Counted from the stretch's first letter, positions 33,737 through 42,875 are shown. The stretch is 64,000 bases of DNA from Mesorhizobium plurifarium (GCA_000824785.1 CCNB01000016.1:46915-110914); one strand, 5' to 3'. Made by a program: numbers and translations. Notes: generated by a model not told the origin, from the letters alone.

Positions 33737-34363
33737 TTAAATCATGTCCGACAGGTCCGAAAACGCCATCGCCTTGCGCAGCACCTCGGCGAAGCGTTCG
33801 CCGGCGACTTGCCTGTCGCCGCTGTTGTCGATCGAGGTCACGTCCGGTCCCGTCAGCTTGACGCTTGCGCTGCGCGCCAGGCGGGCAAGCACCTCGCCGC
33901 GCGATTCGCGGCCGCGCGCGGCAAGCCGCTCGGCGAGGATCTCCGGCGTCGCGGTGATCTCGACCACGGCCAGATTGGCGTAGCGCTCGCGCAGCGCCGG
34001 GATGACCGCGCGCGACACGTTGGCGACCGCCACATGGCCGTTGGCCACCGCCCAGTCGACATCGGCCGGCAGGCCGTAGCGCAGGCCGTGCGCGTCCCAG
34101 CACAGCGAGAAGGCGCCGTCCGCCTCCGCTTCGGCAAAGGCGGCGTCGGCCAGCGTGTCGTGGTCCTCGCTTGCCGAATCGCTCGGCCTGGTGATCACGC
34201 GGCGGACGAATTCCAGCCGCGTCTCGCCGGCAAAGCGCTGCTTGGCGTAGCCTATCACCGTATCCTTGCCGGCGCCGCTCGGGCCGACCACCGCGACGAA
34301 GACGCCGTTGCGGATCGGCAGGCTCTCGGCCAGCTCGCGCTCGATGAGGGCCGAGACCATCAT
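33737..34363 (-). CDS. phnN: Ribose 1,5-bisphosphate phosphokinase PhnN
   Basis: 208-aa kinase of the guanylate-kinase fold that makes PRPP from ribose 1,5-bisphosphate, the step after C-P bond cleavage in phosphonate use. P-loop GPSGAGKDT, then RRVITRPSDSASEDHD, as in GMP-kinase-like proteins. Its ATG (34363) overlaps the phnM stop by 4 bp. C-P lyase core genes (phnGHIJKL) are not in the window. Confidence 0.92.
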   Translation of the reverse strand: MMVSALIERELAESLPIRNGVFVAVVGPSGAGKDTVIGYAKQRFAGETRLEFVRRVITRPSDSASEDHDTLADAAFAEAEADGAFSLCWDAHGLRYGLPADVDWAVANGHVAVANVSRAVIPALRERYANLAVVEITATPEILAERLAARGRESRGEVLARLARSASVKLTGPDVTSIDNSGDRQVAGERFAEVLRKAMAFSDLSDMI

Positions 34364-35499
34364 GCGACCCGGCTGCCCTGGCGCCAAACGGTGCGCACGA
34401 CCGGCACATGGTCGTCGACGCGCACGCGCACCAGGTCGGCCCGGCGGCCGGGCTCGATCACGCCGCGGTCGGTGAGGCCGACCGCCTCGGCCGGGTTCTT
34501 CGAGACCATGGCGACCGCCTGCGGCAGCGAGATCCCTTCGACGACATCGCCGAGGAAGAAGGCCGACTGGATCAGGCTGAAAGGGATGTAGTCGGAAGAC
34601 AGGATGTCGAGCAGCCCGTCGGCGGCGAGCGTGCGCGCCGAGACATTGCCGGAATGCGAGGCGCCGCGCATGACGTTCGGCGCGCCCATCAGGACGCCGA
34701 GGCCCGCCGCCTTGGAGGCCTTGGCCGCTTCTTCCGTCGTCGGGAACTCGGCCACGCGCACGCCCTGCTCGACCGCCTCGTCGACATGGCCGGCGGTCGC
34801 GTCGTCATGGCTGGCCAGCACGATGCCGCGCTCGCGGCAGGCGGCCGAGATGAAGACGCGGTTCGGGCCGGAATTGCGGGCCGATTCGCCCATCCGCTTC
34901 TCGCAGAATTTCTGGAAATCGCGGTCCGTCAGCTTCAGCTTGCGCTGGTAGTAATAGGCATAGGTCTCGAGGTTGACGAACTGGCGCTGCCCGGGCGCGT
35001 GGTCCATCAGCGAGGCGAGCTTCACCCGCTCGTCGGTCTCGAAGTTGGCGAAAGCCTCGAGGCAGTCCGGCGCCGAAACCTCGCAGCGCAAATGGATGAA
35101 ATGGTCGGCTCTCAGCCGATCCTGGCGCACGCTGTCCTCGATCGCGTCGGCCAGCTTGCGGACGTCGTCGGATTTCAGGTCGGCGTCCTCGTCCATGCCG
35201 ACGCGCAAGGCGTCGAGCACGGTGGTGATGCCGGCGGTCGCCACCTGCGCATCATGGGCAAGCACGGCGGCGATGGGGTTCCAGCGCACTTTCGGGCGCG
35301 GCGCGTAGTGGCCTTCGAGGTGGTCGGTGTGCAGCTCGACGAGGCCCGGGATGATGTAGTCGCCGCCCATATCCTCGCCGGCGCGGGCGGCACCCGGCTC
35401 GACGGCGGCAATCAGGCCGTCGCGCAACAGAAGCGAGCCCTCGACGATTTCGTCGGGCAGCACGATGCGGGCATTGGTGAGAACGGTTTCGGCGGTCAT
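34360..35499 (-). CDS. phnM: Alpha-D-ribose 1-methylphosphonate 5-triphosphate diphosphatase PhnM
   Basis: 379-aa amidohydrolase-fold enzyme removing pyrophosphate from ribose 1-alkylphosphonate 5-triphosphate in the C-P lyase pathway. The metal-binding start is VELHTDHLEGHYAPRPKVRW; further conserved points are TTVLDAL, LASHDDATAGHVDEA and the C-terminal RADLVRVRV. Coupled to phnN by overlap. The 129 bp upstream hold a palindromic repeat, after which a 2H phosphoesterase gene lies on the same strand. Confidence 0.93.
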   Translation of the reverse strand: MTAETVLTNARIVLPDEIVEGSLLLRDGLIAAVEPGAARAGEDMGGDYIIPGLVELHTDHLEGHYAPRPKVRWNPIAAVLAHDAQVATAGITTVLDALRVGMDEDADLKSDDVRKLADAIEDSVRQDRLRADHFIHLRCEVSAPDCLEAFANFETDERVKLASLMDHAPGQRQFVNLETYAYYYQRKLKLTDRDFQKFCEKRMGESARNSGPNRVFISAACRERGIVLASHDDATAGHVDEAVEQGVRVAEFPTTEEAAKASKAAGLGVLMGAPNVMRGASHSGNVSARTLAADGLLDILSSDYIPFSLIQSAFFLGDVVEGISLPQAVAMVSKNPAEAVGLTDRGVIEPGRRADLVRVRVDDHVPVVRTVWRQGSRVA

Positions 35500-35540
35500 C
35501 TCAGGCGGTCCTATCTCGAACGGTCGGCAATCAAATCAGA

Positions 35541-35584
35541 GCAATTCCAGGAAAAGTGCTTTGCGGTTTTCCGTCCGGAATTGC
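35541..35584. repeat. Rhizobial palindromic element (GCAATTCC type), copy 2
   Basis: Arms GCAATTCC (35541-35548) and GGAATTGC (35577-35584) around a GGAAAAGTG...GCGGTTTTCC inner region. It is the same family as 14313-14356. It lies between the 2H phosphoesterase and phnM genes, within 35500-35628. Confidence 0.75.
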
Positions 35585-35628
35585 GTAAAAACAAAGATAG
35601 GGCGGTTCAGCGTTTCCGCTGATCCGCC

Positions 35629-36336
35629 CTAAGCTGTCTTGCGGGCCGGGCGACGGCCAAGCGCATGGTGGGAAAGCACCATGAATGGGGCGCCCGGCTC
35701 GGTCTCGACGAACAGCGTCAGTGCATCCACCGGCACCGGCTGCCGCAGCACGTCGGCGAACAGGCCGTCGATCGCCGCGCGAAGACGTGGACTTTCCTGC
35801 GGCCCGACCCGCCCCGACAGCGTCATGTGGAAGCGGAATGTGTCGAAGACGTAAGGATAACCCCATTGGCAGAGGTTGCGGAACTCGTCCGGCTTCAGCG
35901 CATCGGGGCTGCGGCGCTCGATCTCGGCGTCGGTGAGCGGCGCGCGGAACGGATCGAAGGCGCGCACCACCTCGCCGGCGAAATCATTGAGCGGCGCGAA
36001 CTGCGTTTCCGGCACCAGCGCGAAGAAGCCGTCGATCTGCCCGACGACCAGACGCGGGATGACGACCGGCGGCGTCGCCTCGGCGAAAGCGTCGAGCGCG
36101 GCGCGCAACGAGGCTTCCGTCTCGTTCGGCGCCAGCCGGAACGGCGCCTTCAGCGTCGCGTGGAACCCGTAACGCCTGGCGGAGGCAGTGTGGAAGGCGA
36201 CTTCCGCGGCCGACAGATCGCCCACGGCCTCGACCGGCCGCGTCGCCGCGCCGAACGGGTCGCGGCCCAGCCAGTTGGCGGCAATGCGCGCCAGTGGCTC
36301 ATCCTGTCCCGGTGTGTAGTAGATGGCGTAGCGCAT
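35629..36336 (-). CDS. DUF1045 2H phosphoesterase-family protein
   Basis: 235-aa protein with two H-x-T motifs, HATL (59-62) and HMTL (170-173), the defining pair of the 2H phosphoesterase superfamily. It matches DUF1045, often found with phosphonate genes. It precedes phnM-phnN on the same strand, so it probably cleaves a cyclic phosphate intermediate such as ribose 1,2-cyclic phosphate 5-phosphate or acts on a related nucleotide; this role is inferred from context. The 234 bp upstream contain only a degraded repeat. Confidence 0.85.
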   Translation of the reverse strand: MRYAIYYTPGQDEPLARIAANWLGRDPFGAATRPVEAVGDLSAAEVAFHTASARRYGFHATLKAPFRLAPNETEASLRAALDAFAEATPPVVIPRLVVGQIDGFFALVPETQFAPLNDFAGEVVRAFDPFRAPLTDAEIERRSPDALKPDEFRNLCQWGYPYVFDTFRFHMTLSGRVGPQESPRLRAAIDGLFADVLRQPVPVDALTLFVETEPGAPFMVLSHHALGRRPARKTA

Positions 36337-36376
36337 CGGCGTTCCTCGTCAAGCGCGCTGCGCCCCGAAGGATTAT

Positions 36377-36451
36377 GCGACGCGCTTCAAGTCATTGTCT
36401 TGGCAAGTCGTAGGCCCAAAAACGCCAGAGCGCTCGCGGCGACATGCATCA
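36377..36451. repeat. Degenerate ATGCATGTCG-type repeat, copy 3
   Basis: GACGCGCTTCAAG at the left and GCGACATGCATCAG at the right recall the ends of the elements at 30028-30128 and 46090-46180, but the middle is diverged. No gene is visible in 36337-36570. Confidence 0.45.
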
Positions 36452-36570
36452 GACCCGCTGCCATAGGTGATTTCCATGACGGATTGACGAAGCTTTCGTG
36501 GGTTTTCGAAGGCAAGTCCAGCCGCAAGCTCGTTAGCCGACAATTTTCCCGGACTGGACCAATCCGCCGA

Positions 36571-37383
36571 TCAGGCCTTCATCAGCCATTCGTGCTCGGC
36601 CGCATTGTGAAATTTCCACGTCCGCTTCGGCCCGGCCATGACGTTGAGGTAATAGAGGTCGTAGCCGTGGCAGGCCGCGCAAGGGTGATAACCCTTCGGC
36701 ACCAGCACGATGTCGCCGTCCTCGATCGCCATCGCTTCGTCCAGCTCGCGCACGCCGTTGCGGTCGGCATCCGTGTAGACGCGCTGGAAGGCAAAGCCCT
36801 GCGGCGGGTTGAGGCGGTGGTAATAGGTCTCCTCGAGATAGGATTCGGCCGGCAGATTGTCCTGGTCGTGCTTGTGCGGCGGATAGCTCGACGTGTGGCC
36901 GCCGGGCGTGATGACCTCGACCACCAGCAGCGAATCCGCCGGCTTGCCCTCCGGCAGGATGTTGGTGACGTAGCGCGTGTTGGTGCCCTTGCCGCGCACT
37001 TCCTGGCCGAGATCGTCAGGCCCGATGACACGCACCGGCAGGCCACCACCAAGACCCGGTGCCGAGCAGACGGCGAGCTCCAGCTCGGTGTCGGCGGTCA
37101 CCGACCATTCAGTGCCTTGCGGCACATAGACCGACCAGGGCTTGCCCTCGAAGGGCGACATGCGCTCGCCGAGCAGGCCGAGATCCTTGCCCCCGGCCGA
37201 GGCCTTGCCCTTGCCGGTGACGAAGACCAGGCAGACCTCGCGGTCGACCGTCTTGCCAGACGCCGTCTCGCCCGCCTTCAGCCGATGCAGATCGAAACCG
37301 ACATAGGTCCAGCCGGCGCTTTGCGGCGTGACATGAGCGACGTGGCCGTAGCCCTTGTCGGCCTTGACGATGAGTTTCGACAT
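36571..37383 (-). CDS. iolB: 5-deoxy-glucuronate isomerase IolB
   Basis: 270-aa bicupin that converts 5-deoxy-D-glucuronate to 2-deoxy-5-keto-D-gluconate in inositol breakdown. Family hallmarks are WTYVGFDLHRLKAGE, FEGKPWSVYVPQGTEWSV, PPHKHDQDNLP with the metal-binding histidines (HKHD), and a C-terminal VLVPKGYHPCAACHGYDLYY. It follows iolE and a small membrane-protein gene on the same strand, but the 250-bp gap before it, with a long inverted repeat, may separate transcripts. Confidence 0.95.
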   Translation of the reverse strand: MSKLIVKADKGYGHVAHVTPQSAGWTYVGFDLHRLKAGETASGKTVDREVCLVFVTGKGKASAGGKDLGLLGERMSPFEGKPWSVYVPQGTEWSVTADTELELAVCSAPGLGGGLPVRVIGPDDLGQEVRGKGTNTRYVTNILPEGKPADSLLVVEVITPGGHTSSYPPHKHDQDNLPAESYLEETYYHRLNPPQGFAFQRVYTDADRNGVRELDEAMAIEDGDIVLVPKGYHPCAACHGYDLYYLNVMAGPKRTWKFHNAAEHEWLMKA

Positions 37384-37483
37384 TTTTGTCTCCTATCCCT
37401 ATTCGGTCTGGCGGGCTCGACCCAGAGATTCCATCAGCTGAGGAGTCCGGCGCGAACCTTCGCGATTGGCCGTGGCCTCCAAA

Positions 37484-37545
37484 CTTCGTCATCCTAGGGC
37501 GAAGCAGGAGCGAAGCTCCGTCGCGAAGACCCTAGGATGACGAAG
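37484..37545. repeat. Long inverted repeat (TCATCCTAGGG family)
   Basis: CTTCGTCATCCTAGGG (37484-37499) and its exact complement CCCTAGGATGACGAAG (37530-37545) enclose CGAAG...CGAAGCT..TCGCGAAG. I recognise this as a common Mesorhizobium-type intergenic element. It lies in the 250-bp gap 37384-37633 between iolB and the small membrane-protein gene; the rest of the gap has no coding sequence. Confidence 0.8.
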
Positions 37546-37633
37546 CGGGGGGCGTTCCGGCCAACCGCCGACGCTTGCGATCCTCTGCGCAGGCAACATC
37601 CGCAAGGTAAGGACCGTTGCACCATCGACCGAT

Positions 37634-37846
37634 TCATTCCTTCGGCTCGGCCGGAGGCCTGCTCTCCTCCGCCGGCTTGTAGAGGTAGAAAAATTGCCAC
37701 ACCGCATAACCGGCGAAGCCCAGCGCGATGACGCCCCAGAACGGCGTGCCGGAGGCGAACTCGATCGCCGACCAGATCAGGCAGACGGCGACGACGGCGA
37801 TGCGTCGCCACAGCGGCCGGAAGAAGGGATGCTCATAGTCTTTCAT
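37634..37846 (-). CDS. Small membrane protein, DUF3329-like
   Basis: 70-aa protein with a basic N-terminal segment (MKDYEHPFFRPLWRRI) and two hydrophobic stretches (about residues 18-36 and 40-55), then a polar Pro/Glu tail. The pattern FFRPLWRRIAVVAVCL recalls DUF3329 proteins of rhizobia. ATG at 37846 is preferred over a TTG start at 37870. It sits between iolE and iolB; function unknown. Confidence 0.65.
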   Translation of the reverse strand: MKDYEHPFFRPLWRRIAVVAVCLIWSAIEFASGTPFWGVIALGFAGYAVWQFFYLYKPAEESRPPAEPKE

Positions 37847-37910
37847 CGCGCCAATCCAGGATTTGCCCAAAGCACAACGGATAAACCGCGCGCCCCAGTG
37901 AATCCACCGT

Positions 37911-38825
37911 TCAGGCCGGAAACCCTTGCGTCTCCACCGTATAGCCGGCGGCCGTCATCACCCGCATCAGTTCCTTGTGGCCGACCTGCGCCATCTTCAG
38001 CGGCGGGTTCTTCTTCGGATCCTGCTCGGCCTCGACGACGAACCAGCCCTCATAACCGTAATCAGCGAAGCGCTGGACGATGGCGCCGAAATCGAGCGAG
38101 CCGTCGCCCGGCACGGTGAAGGCGCCAAGGGCCACGGCATCGAGGAAGGACTGTTTCGAGCGATCGAGGCCGTCGATCACGCCCATACGCACGTCCTTCA
38201 CATGGACATGGTTGATGCGCTTGTGGTGGTTGTCGATGGCGCGCAGCACGTCGCCGCCGGCGAAGGCTAGATGGCCGGCGTCGAGCAAAAGCGGAATGCC
38301 TTCGCCGGAATGGCGCATGAAGGCGTCGAGCTCCGGCTCGGTCTCGACCACAGCCGCCATGTGGTGGTGGTAGGAGAGCGGCATGCCCTGCTCCGCGCAC
38401 CATTCGCCGAATTCGGTGACGCGCCGGCCATAGGCCTTCATCTCGTCATCCGAAAGCTTCGGTTTGGTGGCCAGAGGCTTGGAACGATCGCCCTGGATCG
38501 AACGGCCAACCTCACCATAGACGATGCAAGGCGCGTCGACCGCCTTGAACAGGTCGATCATCGGCTGGATGCGGTCCTTGTTCTTGGACAAATCCTCATT
38601 GACCAGCGTGCCGGAGAACCAGCCACCGCAAAGCGTCACATCGGCCTCCTTCAGGATCGGCAGCATCACCTTCGGGTCGTTGGGGAAGCGGCGGCCCATC
38701 TCCATGCCGGTGAAGCCGGCCGAGCGCGATTGCCGCAAGCACTCCTCCAGCGACACGTCATCGCTCAATTCCACGAGATCGTCGTTCCACCACGCGATCG
38801 GGGACATGCCCAGTTTGGCTTTCAA
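37911..38825 (-). CDS. iolE: Inosose dehydratase IolE
   Basis: 304-aa xylose-isomerase-like TIM barrel that dehydrates 2-keto-myo-inositol. IAWWNDDLVEL at the start, SYHHHMAAVVETEPELDAFM, LLLDAGHLAFAGGD, INHVHVKDVR and EGWFVVEAEQDP carry the conserved metal ligands of this family. It is downstream of iolD; the 150-bp gap between them is filled by a CTCCCC-type repeat. A paralogue, MocC-like, is at 50149-51078. Confidence 0.95.
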   Translation of the reverse strand: MKAKLGMSPIAWWNDDLVELSDDVSLEECLRQSRSAGFTGMEMGRRFPNDPKVMLPILKEADVTLCGGWFSGTLVNEDLSKNKDRIQPMIDLFKAVDAPCIVYGEVGRSIQGDRSKPLATKPKLSDDEMKAYGRRVTEFGEWCAEQGMPLSYHHHMAAVVETEPELDAFMRHSGEGIPLLLDAGHLAFAGGDVLRAIDNHHKRINHVHVKDVRMGVIDGLDRSKQSFLDAVALGAFTVPGDGSLDFGAIVQRFADYGYEGWFVVEAEQDPKKNPPLKMAQVGHKELMRVMTAAGYTVETQGFPA

Positions 38826-38853
38826 GTCGTCACTCCAATATCAATTCGTTCTA

Positions 38854-38957
38854 CCCTCCCCCTTTGTGGGGAGGGGTCGCTGCAAAGCAGCGGGGAGGGG
38901 GCAGCGCCGACCCCCACCCGGACCTTCGGTCCGACCTCCCCGCAAGGGGGAGGTAGG
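38854..38957. repeat. CTCCCC-type repeat between iolD and iolE
   Basis: CCCTCCCC and GGGGAGGG arms near 38854-38876, GCTGCAAAGCAGC at 38879-38891, GGACCTTCGGTCC at 38921-38933 and CCTCCCCGCAAGGGGGAGG at 38936-38954 form a chain of short hairpins. Same family as 33544-33730. It occupies most of the 150-bp gap inside the iol operon. Confidence 0.7.
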
Positions 38958-38975
38958 GGATCTGCGCTGTCAGCT

Positions 38976-40826
38976 TCAATCTCCGATCTTCTGCATTTGA
39001 CGTTTTTCTTCGTAGACTTTGCGCGCGGCGTTGACCTGGGGCCGCGACGAGACTTCCGGCACGGCCACATCCCACCAGTGGCCGCCGGCTTCGGTCGAAA
39101 CCAGCGGATCGGTGTCGATGACCAGCACGGTCGTCCTGTCGTTCTTCTTCGCCTTGGCCAGCGCCGTTTCCAGCTCGGCGATCGACGCCACCTTCTTGGC
39201 GACAGCGCCGAGGCTTGCAGCATGCGCGGCGAAGTCGACGTCGGGCATCACCTCATGGCGGGCATCCTTCAAGAGATTGTTGAAGTTGGCGCCGCCGGTC
39301 GCCATCTGCAGGCGGTTGATGCAGCCATAGCCGCGATTGTCGAGAAGCACGATGGTGAGCTTCAGGCCAAGCATCACCGATGTGGCGATCTCGGAATTGA
39401 GCATGAGGTAGGAGCCGTCGCCGACCATGACGACCACCTCCTGGTCGGGCTTCGCCATCTTCACGCCGAGCCCGCCGGCGATCTCGTAACCCATCGTCGA
39501 GAAGCCGTATTCGGCATGGTAGGAACCCGGCGCGCCGGCCTGCCAGAGCTTGTGCAATTCGCCGGGCAGACCGCCCGCGGCATGCAGCAAGGTGACCCCG
39601 GAACCCATGGCGCGCTGCACGGCGCCGATCACCTGCGCGTCGGACGGATAGGCCGCATTGGTCGAGGCTGTCACCTTGGCGGCCGCCGCCTGCCACTCCG
39701 TCTTGCCCTTCAGCGCATTGTCGGTCCAGGCGCTCGGCGCCTTCCAGCCTTTTAGCGCGGCCGACAGCTCGGCAAGTCCTTCGGCTGCATCCGCGACCAG
39801 CGGCAGCGCCCAGTGCTTGCCGGCGTCGAAGACCTGTGTGTTCAGCCCGATGATGGTGCGGCCGGCATTCTTGAACAGCGCCCAGGAGCCGGTGGTGAAA
39901 TCCTGCAGCCTGGTTCCCACGGCAAGCACGACATCGGCTTCCTCGGCCAGCCGGTTGGCGGCCGACGTGCCGGTCACGCCGACGGCGGCCATGTTGAGCG
40001 GATGATCGTCGGGCAGCGAGGATTTGCCGCCCTGCGTCTCGCAGACCGGAATGCCGGCGCCCTGCGCCAGCTTGGCCAGTTCGCTTGAAGCCTGCGAATA
40101 GAGCACCCCGCCCCCGGCGATCACCAGCGGCTTCTTTGCGCCCTTCAGCGCCGCGACGGCGGCCGCCAGCTCGTTGCGGTCCGGGCGCAGCCGACGCGGC
40201 GTCCAGACGCGCTCGACGAACAGGCTTTCGGGATAATCATAGGCCTCGGCCTGCACGTCCTGGCAGAGCGAGAGCGTGACCGGGCCGCATTCGGCCGGAT
40301 CGGTCAGCACCTGCATGGCGCGGTTCAGCGCCGGGATGATCTGCTCCGGCCGCGTGATGCGGTCGAAATAGCGCGACACGGGGCGGAAGCAGTCGTTGAC
40401 GCTCGCCGTGCCGTCGGAGAAGTCCTCGGCCTGCTGCAGCACCGGGTCGGGCAGGCGGTTGGCGAAGACATCGCCGGGCAGAAACAGGACGGGCAACCGG
40501 TTCACATGCGCGAGCGCGGCCGCCGTCACCATGTTGAGCGCGCCGGGGCCGATCGAAGAGGTCGCGGCCATGAAGCGGCGGCGGAAATTCGCCTTGCCAT
40601 AGGCGATTGCCGCATGCGCCATCGCCTGCTCGTTATGGGCGCGGAAGGTCGGCAGCTCGTCGCGCACCTGGTAGAGCGCCTCGCCGATGCCTGCGACATT
40701 GCCATGGCCGAAGATCGCCCAGACGCCGCCGAAGATCGGCACCGTCTTGCCGTCGATCACGGTCATCTGCCGGCTGAGAAAGCGGGTGAGCGCCTGTGCC
40801 ATTGTCAGGCGAACGGTCTTCGTCAT
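38976..40826 (-). CDS. iolD: 3D-(3,5/4)-trihydroxycyclohexane-1,2-dione hydrolase IolD
   Basis: 616-aa thiamine-diphosphate enzyme that opens the ring of the IolE product to 5-deoxy-glucuronate. The N-terminal PYR domain (PIFGGVWAIFGHGNVAGIGE), the central domain and a C-terminal PP domain with VGDGSYLMLNSEIATS and LDNRGYGC are visible. The ATG at 40826 follows GGAGG (frame open further up without similarity). iolC ends 34 bp upstream; iolE follows. Confidence 0.95.
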   Translation of the reverse strand: MTKTVRLTMAQALTRFLSRQMTVIDGKTVPIFGGVWAIFGHGNVAGIGEALYQVRDELPTFRAHNEQAMAHAAIAYGKANFRRRFMAATSSIGPGALNMVTAAALAHVNRLPVLFLPGDVFANRLPDPVLQQAEDFSDGTASVNDCFRPVSRYFDRITRPEQIIPALNRAMQVLTDPAECGPVTLSLCQDVQAEAYDYPESLFVERVWTPRRLRPDRNELAAAVAALKGAKKPLVIAGGGVLYSQASSELAKLAQGAGIPVCETQGGKSSLPDDHPLNMAAVGVTGTSAANRLAEEADVVLAVGTRLQDFTTGSWALFKNAGRTIIGLNTQVFDAGKHWALPLVADAAEGLAELSAALKGWKAPSAWTDNALKGKTEWQAAAAKVTASTNAAYPSDAQVIGAVQRAMGSGVTLLHAAGGLPGELHKLWQAGAPGSYHAEYGFSTMGYEIAGGLGVKMAKPDQEVVVMVGDGSYLMLNSEIATSVMLGLKLTIVLLDNRGYGCINRLQMATGGANFNNLLKDARHEVMPDVDFAAHAASLGAVAKKVASIAELETALAKAKKNDRTTVLVIDTDPLVSTEAGGHWWDVAVPEVSSRPQVNAARKVYEEKRQMQKIGD

Positions 40827-40860
40827 GGTCGTTTCCTCCGGCTTCCCTATGCCGTCTTTG

Positions 40861-42795
40861 TTATGCTGCCTTGCGGCCACGCGCGGCAAGCCAGGCCTCG
40901 GTCAGCTGCTCGAAGCGCGCGGCCATGTCGGCCACCGCCTCGTCATCCGACATCTTGCCGGCCAGCCATTGTTCGGCGGCGTTGATGAAGATGGTGCGAC
41001 CGACGGCGAAACCCTTGACGATCGGCGCATTGCTCGTTGCGGCAAACGCCGCGACCAGCTCGTCCTGCGGCGCTTCGAGCCCGAGCAGCACGACGCCCCG
41101 GCACCAGGGGTCGTTCTTGACGATCACCTGTTCGATCTTCGCCCAGGCGCCTGCCGAAGCCTGCGGCTCCAGCTTCCACCAGTCGGGCTTGATGCCCAGC
41201 GCATAGAGCTCTTCCAGCGCGCGCGGAATGGTGGTGTCGTCGAGCTTGCCGTGCTTGCCGGCGATGATCTCGACCAGCAGTTCCCGGCCGACTTTCCGCG
41301 CCGCCTCGAACAGCGCGCGCAGCTTCTGCTGCTGCTCGACCTTCAGCGCCTCGGGATCGTCGGGATGGTAGAAGCACAGGCATTTGATGCAATGGTCGAC
41401 CGGCCATTCGGTGAGCTGCGAGCCGATGTCCTGCGAGAACTCGAAGCGCAGCGGCCGCGATCCGGGCAATTCGACCGGACGGCCGAGCCAGGCGAAGGGA
41501 TGGCGGGCGAATTCGAACATCGCGTCGCGGCCGTATTTCTCGTCGATCAGCATGCCGTAGCCGTCGCGGCCGGCGGCGACCTTTGCCGCCGCCTTCACGG
41601 TGAGCACCTTGAAATCAGGGATGCGCGAAACGTCGGCGCCGACCCTGGCCGCGACATCTTCCAACTGCACGCGATGGTCGCAGGCCAGAGCCATCAGCGA
41701 GGGAATGTCGCGCCGGCGCGTCGTCGCCCAATGAATGTGGTTGATCGCTTCGTCCTTGCGCAGCGCCAGATGCTTGCTGCCGTGCTTCAGGAAGAACTGC
41801 AGCTCCTCGAAGGTCGGATATTCCGGCGCGCAGAGCAGGCGTGAGACGGCAAAGGCGCCGCAGGCATTGGCCCAGGTCGCGGCGGTGGCAAAGCTCTCGC
41901 CGCCGAGCCAGCCGCGCAGGAAGCCCGACATGAAGGCGTCGCCGGCGCCGAGCACATTGTAAACCTCTATCGGAAAACCCTTGCCGACGATGCCGTCCTC
42001 GAGGTCGTCGCTGATCGGCCCGTCATAGACGATGCAGCCCTTGGCGCCGCGCTTCAGCACGATTGTGGCCGAGGACAGCGCGCGGATCGTCTTCAGCGCG
42101 CTCAGGCAATCGTCGGCGCCGGACGCGATCATGATCTCCTCTTCGGTGCCGACGATGAGATCGCAGTCCGGCAGCACCGTCTTCAGCTGCGCCGAGACGC
42201 GGTCGGACTTGACGTAGCGCTCGAAACCTTCGGCATGACCGGCAAGGCCCCAGAGGTTTGGGCGGTAGTCGATGTCGAACACAACCTTGCCACCCCGGGC
42301 CTTCATCAGGCGGATCGCCTTGCGCTGCGCGGCATCGGAGTTCGGCCGGGAAAAATGCGTGCCGGTGACGACGACCGAGCGGGCCGAAGCGATGAAAGCC
42401 TCGTCGATGTCCTCTTCGGCCAGCGCCATGTCGGCGCAGTCGGAGCGATAAAAGATCATCGGCGAGACGCCCTCGCTCTCGACCGAAAGCAGCACCAGCG
42501 CCGTCAGCCGCTCCTTGTCGGTCTTCAAGCCGTCGACCGAGACGCCCTCGCGCCGCAGCTGCTCGCGGATGAAGCGGCCCATCTGCTCGTCGCCGACGCG
42601 CGTCAGCAGCGCCGAGCGCAGGCCCAGCCTTGCCGTGCCGACGGAAATATTGGCCGGACAGCCGCCGACCGACTTGGCGAAGGAGGCGATGTCCTCCAGC
42701 CGCGAGCCGGTCTGCTGGCCATAGAGATCGACCGATGCGCGGCCGATGGTGATGACGTCGAGCGGCGGGTATTTCCCTTCCACGGCTTCGCCCAT
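40861..42795 (-). CDS. iolC: IolC kinase fused to DUF2090 aldolase-like domain
   Basis: 644-aa two-domain protein. Residues about 12-330 are a PfkB kinase (GRASVDLYGQQ, VGGCPANISVGTARLG, anion-hole NVLGAGDAFMSGFL) that phosphorylates 2-deoxy-5-keto-gluconate. Residues about 340-640 are DUF2090, a class I-aldolase-like TIM barrel thought to cleave the product (IolJ role) to DHAP and malonate semialdehyde. No separate iolJ is in the window, which fits the fusion. The ATG at 42795 follows GGGAGG. First gene of the iol operon; IolR-like sites are 80-125 bp upstream. Confidence 0.94.
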   Translation of the reverse strand: MGEAVEGKYPPLDVITIGRASVDLYGQQTGSRLEDIASFAKSVGGCPANISVGTARLGLRSALLTRVGDEQMGRFIREQLRREGVSVDGLKTDKERLTALVLLSVESEGVSPMIFYRSDCADMALAEEDIDEAFIASARSVVVTGTHFSRPNSDAAQRKAIRLMKARGGKVVFDIDYRPNLWGLAGHAEGFERYVKSDRVSAQLKTVLPDCDLIVGTEEEIMIASGADDCLSALKTIRALSSATIVLKRGAKGCIVYDGPISDDLEDGIVGKGFPIEVYNVLGAGDAFMSGFLRGWLGGESFATAATWANACGAFAVSRLLCAPEYPTFEELQFFLKHGSKHLALRKDEAINHIHWATTRRRDIPSLMALACDHRVQLEDVAARVGADVSRIPDFKVLTVKAAAKVAAGRDGYGMLIDEKYGRDAMFEFARHPFAWLGRPVELPGSRPLRFEFSQDIGSQLTEWPVDHCIKCLCFYHPDDPEALKVEQQQKLRALFEAARKVGRELLVEIIAGKHGKLDDTTIPRALEELYALGIKPDWWKLEPQASAGAWAKIEQVIVKNDPWCRGVVLLGLEAPQDELVAAFAATSNAPIVKGFAVGRTIFINAAEQWLAGKMSDDEAVADMAARFEQLTEAWLAARGRKAA

Positions 42796-42875
42796 TCGAA
42801 CCTCCCATCGGCCTTGTTGTGCAGAGCAGCGTCGTTTTGGACAGCGCGCCGGCAACGGCGTGGCGTCGGCAATAT

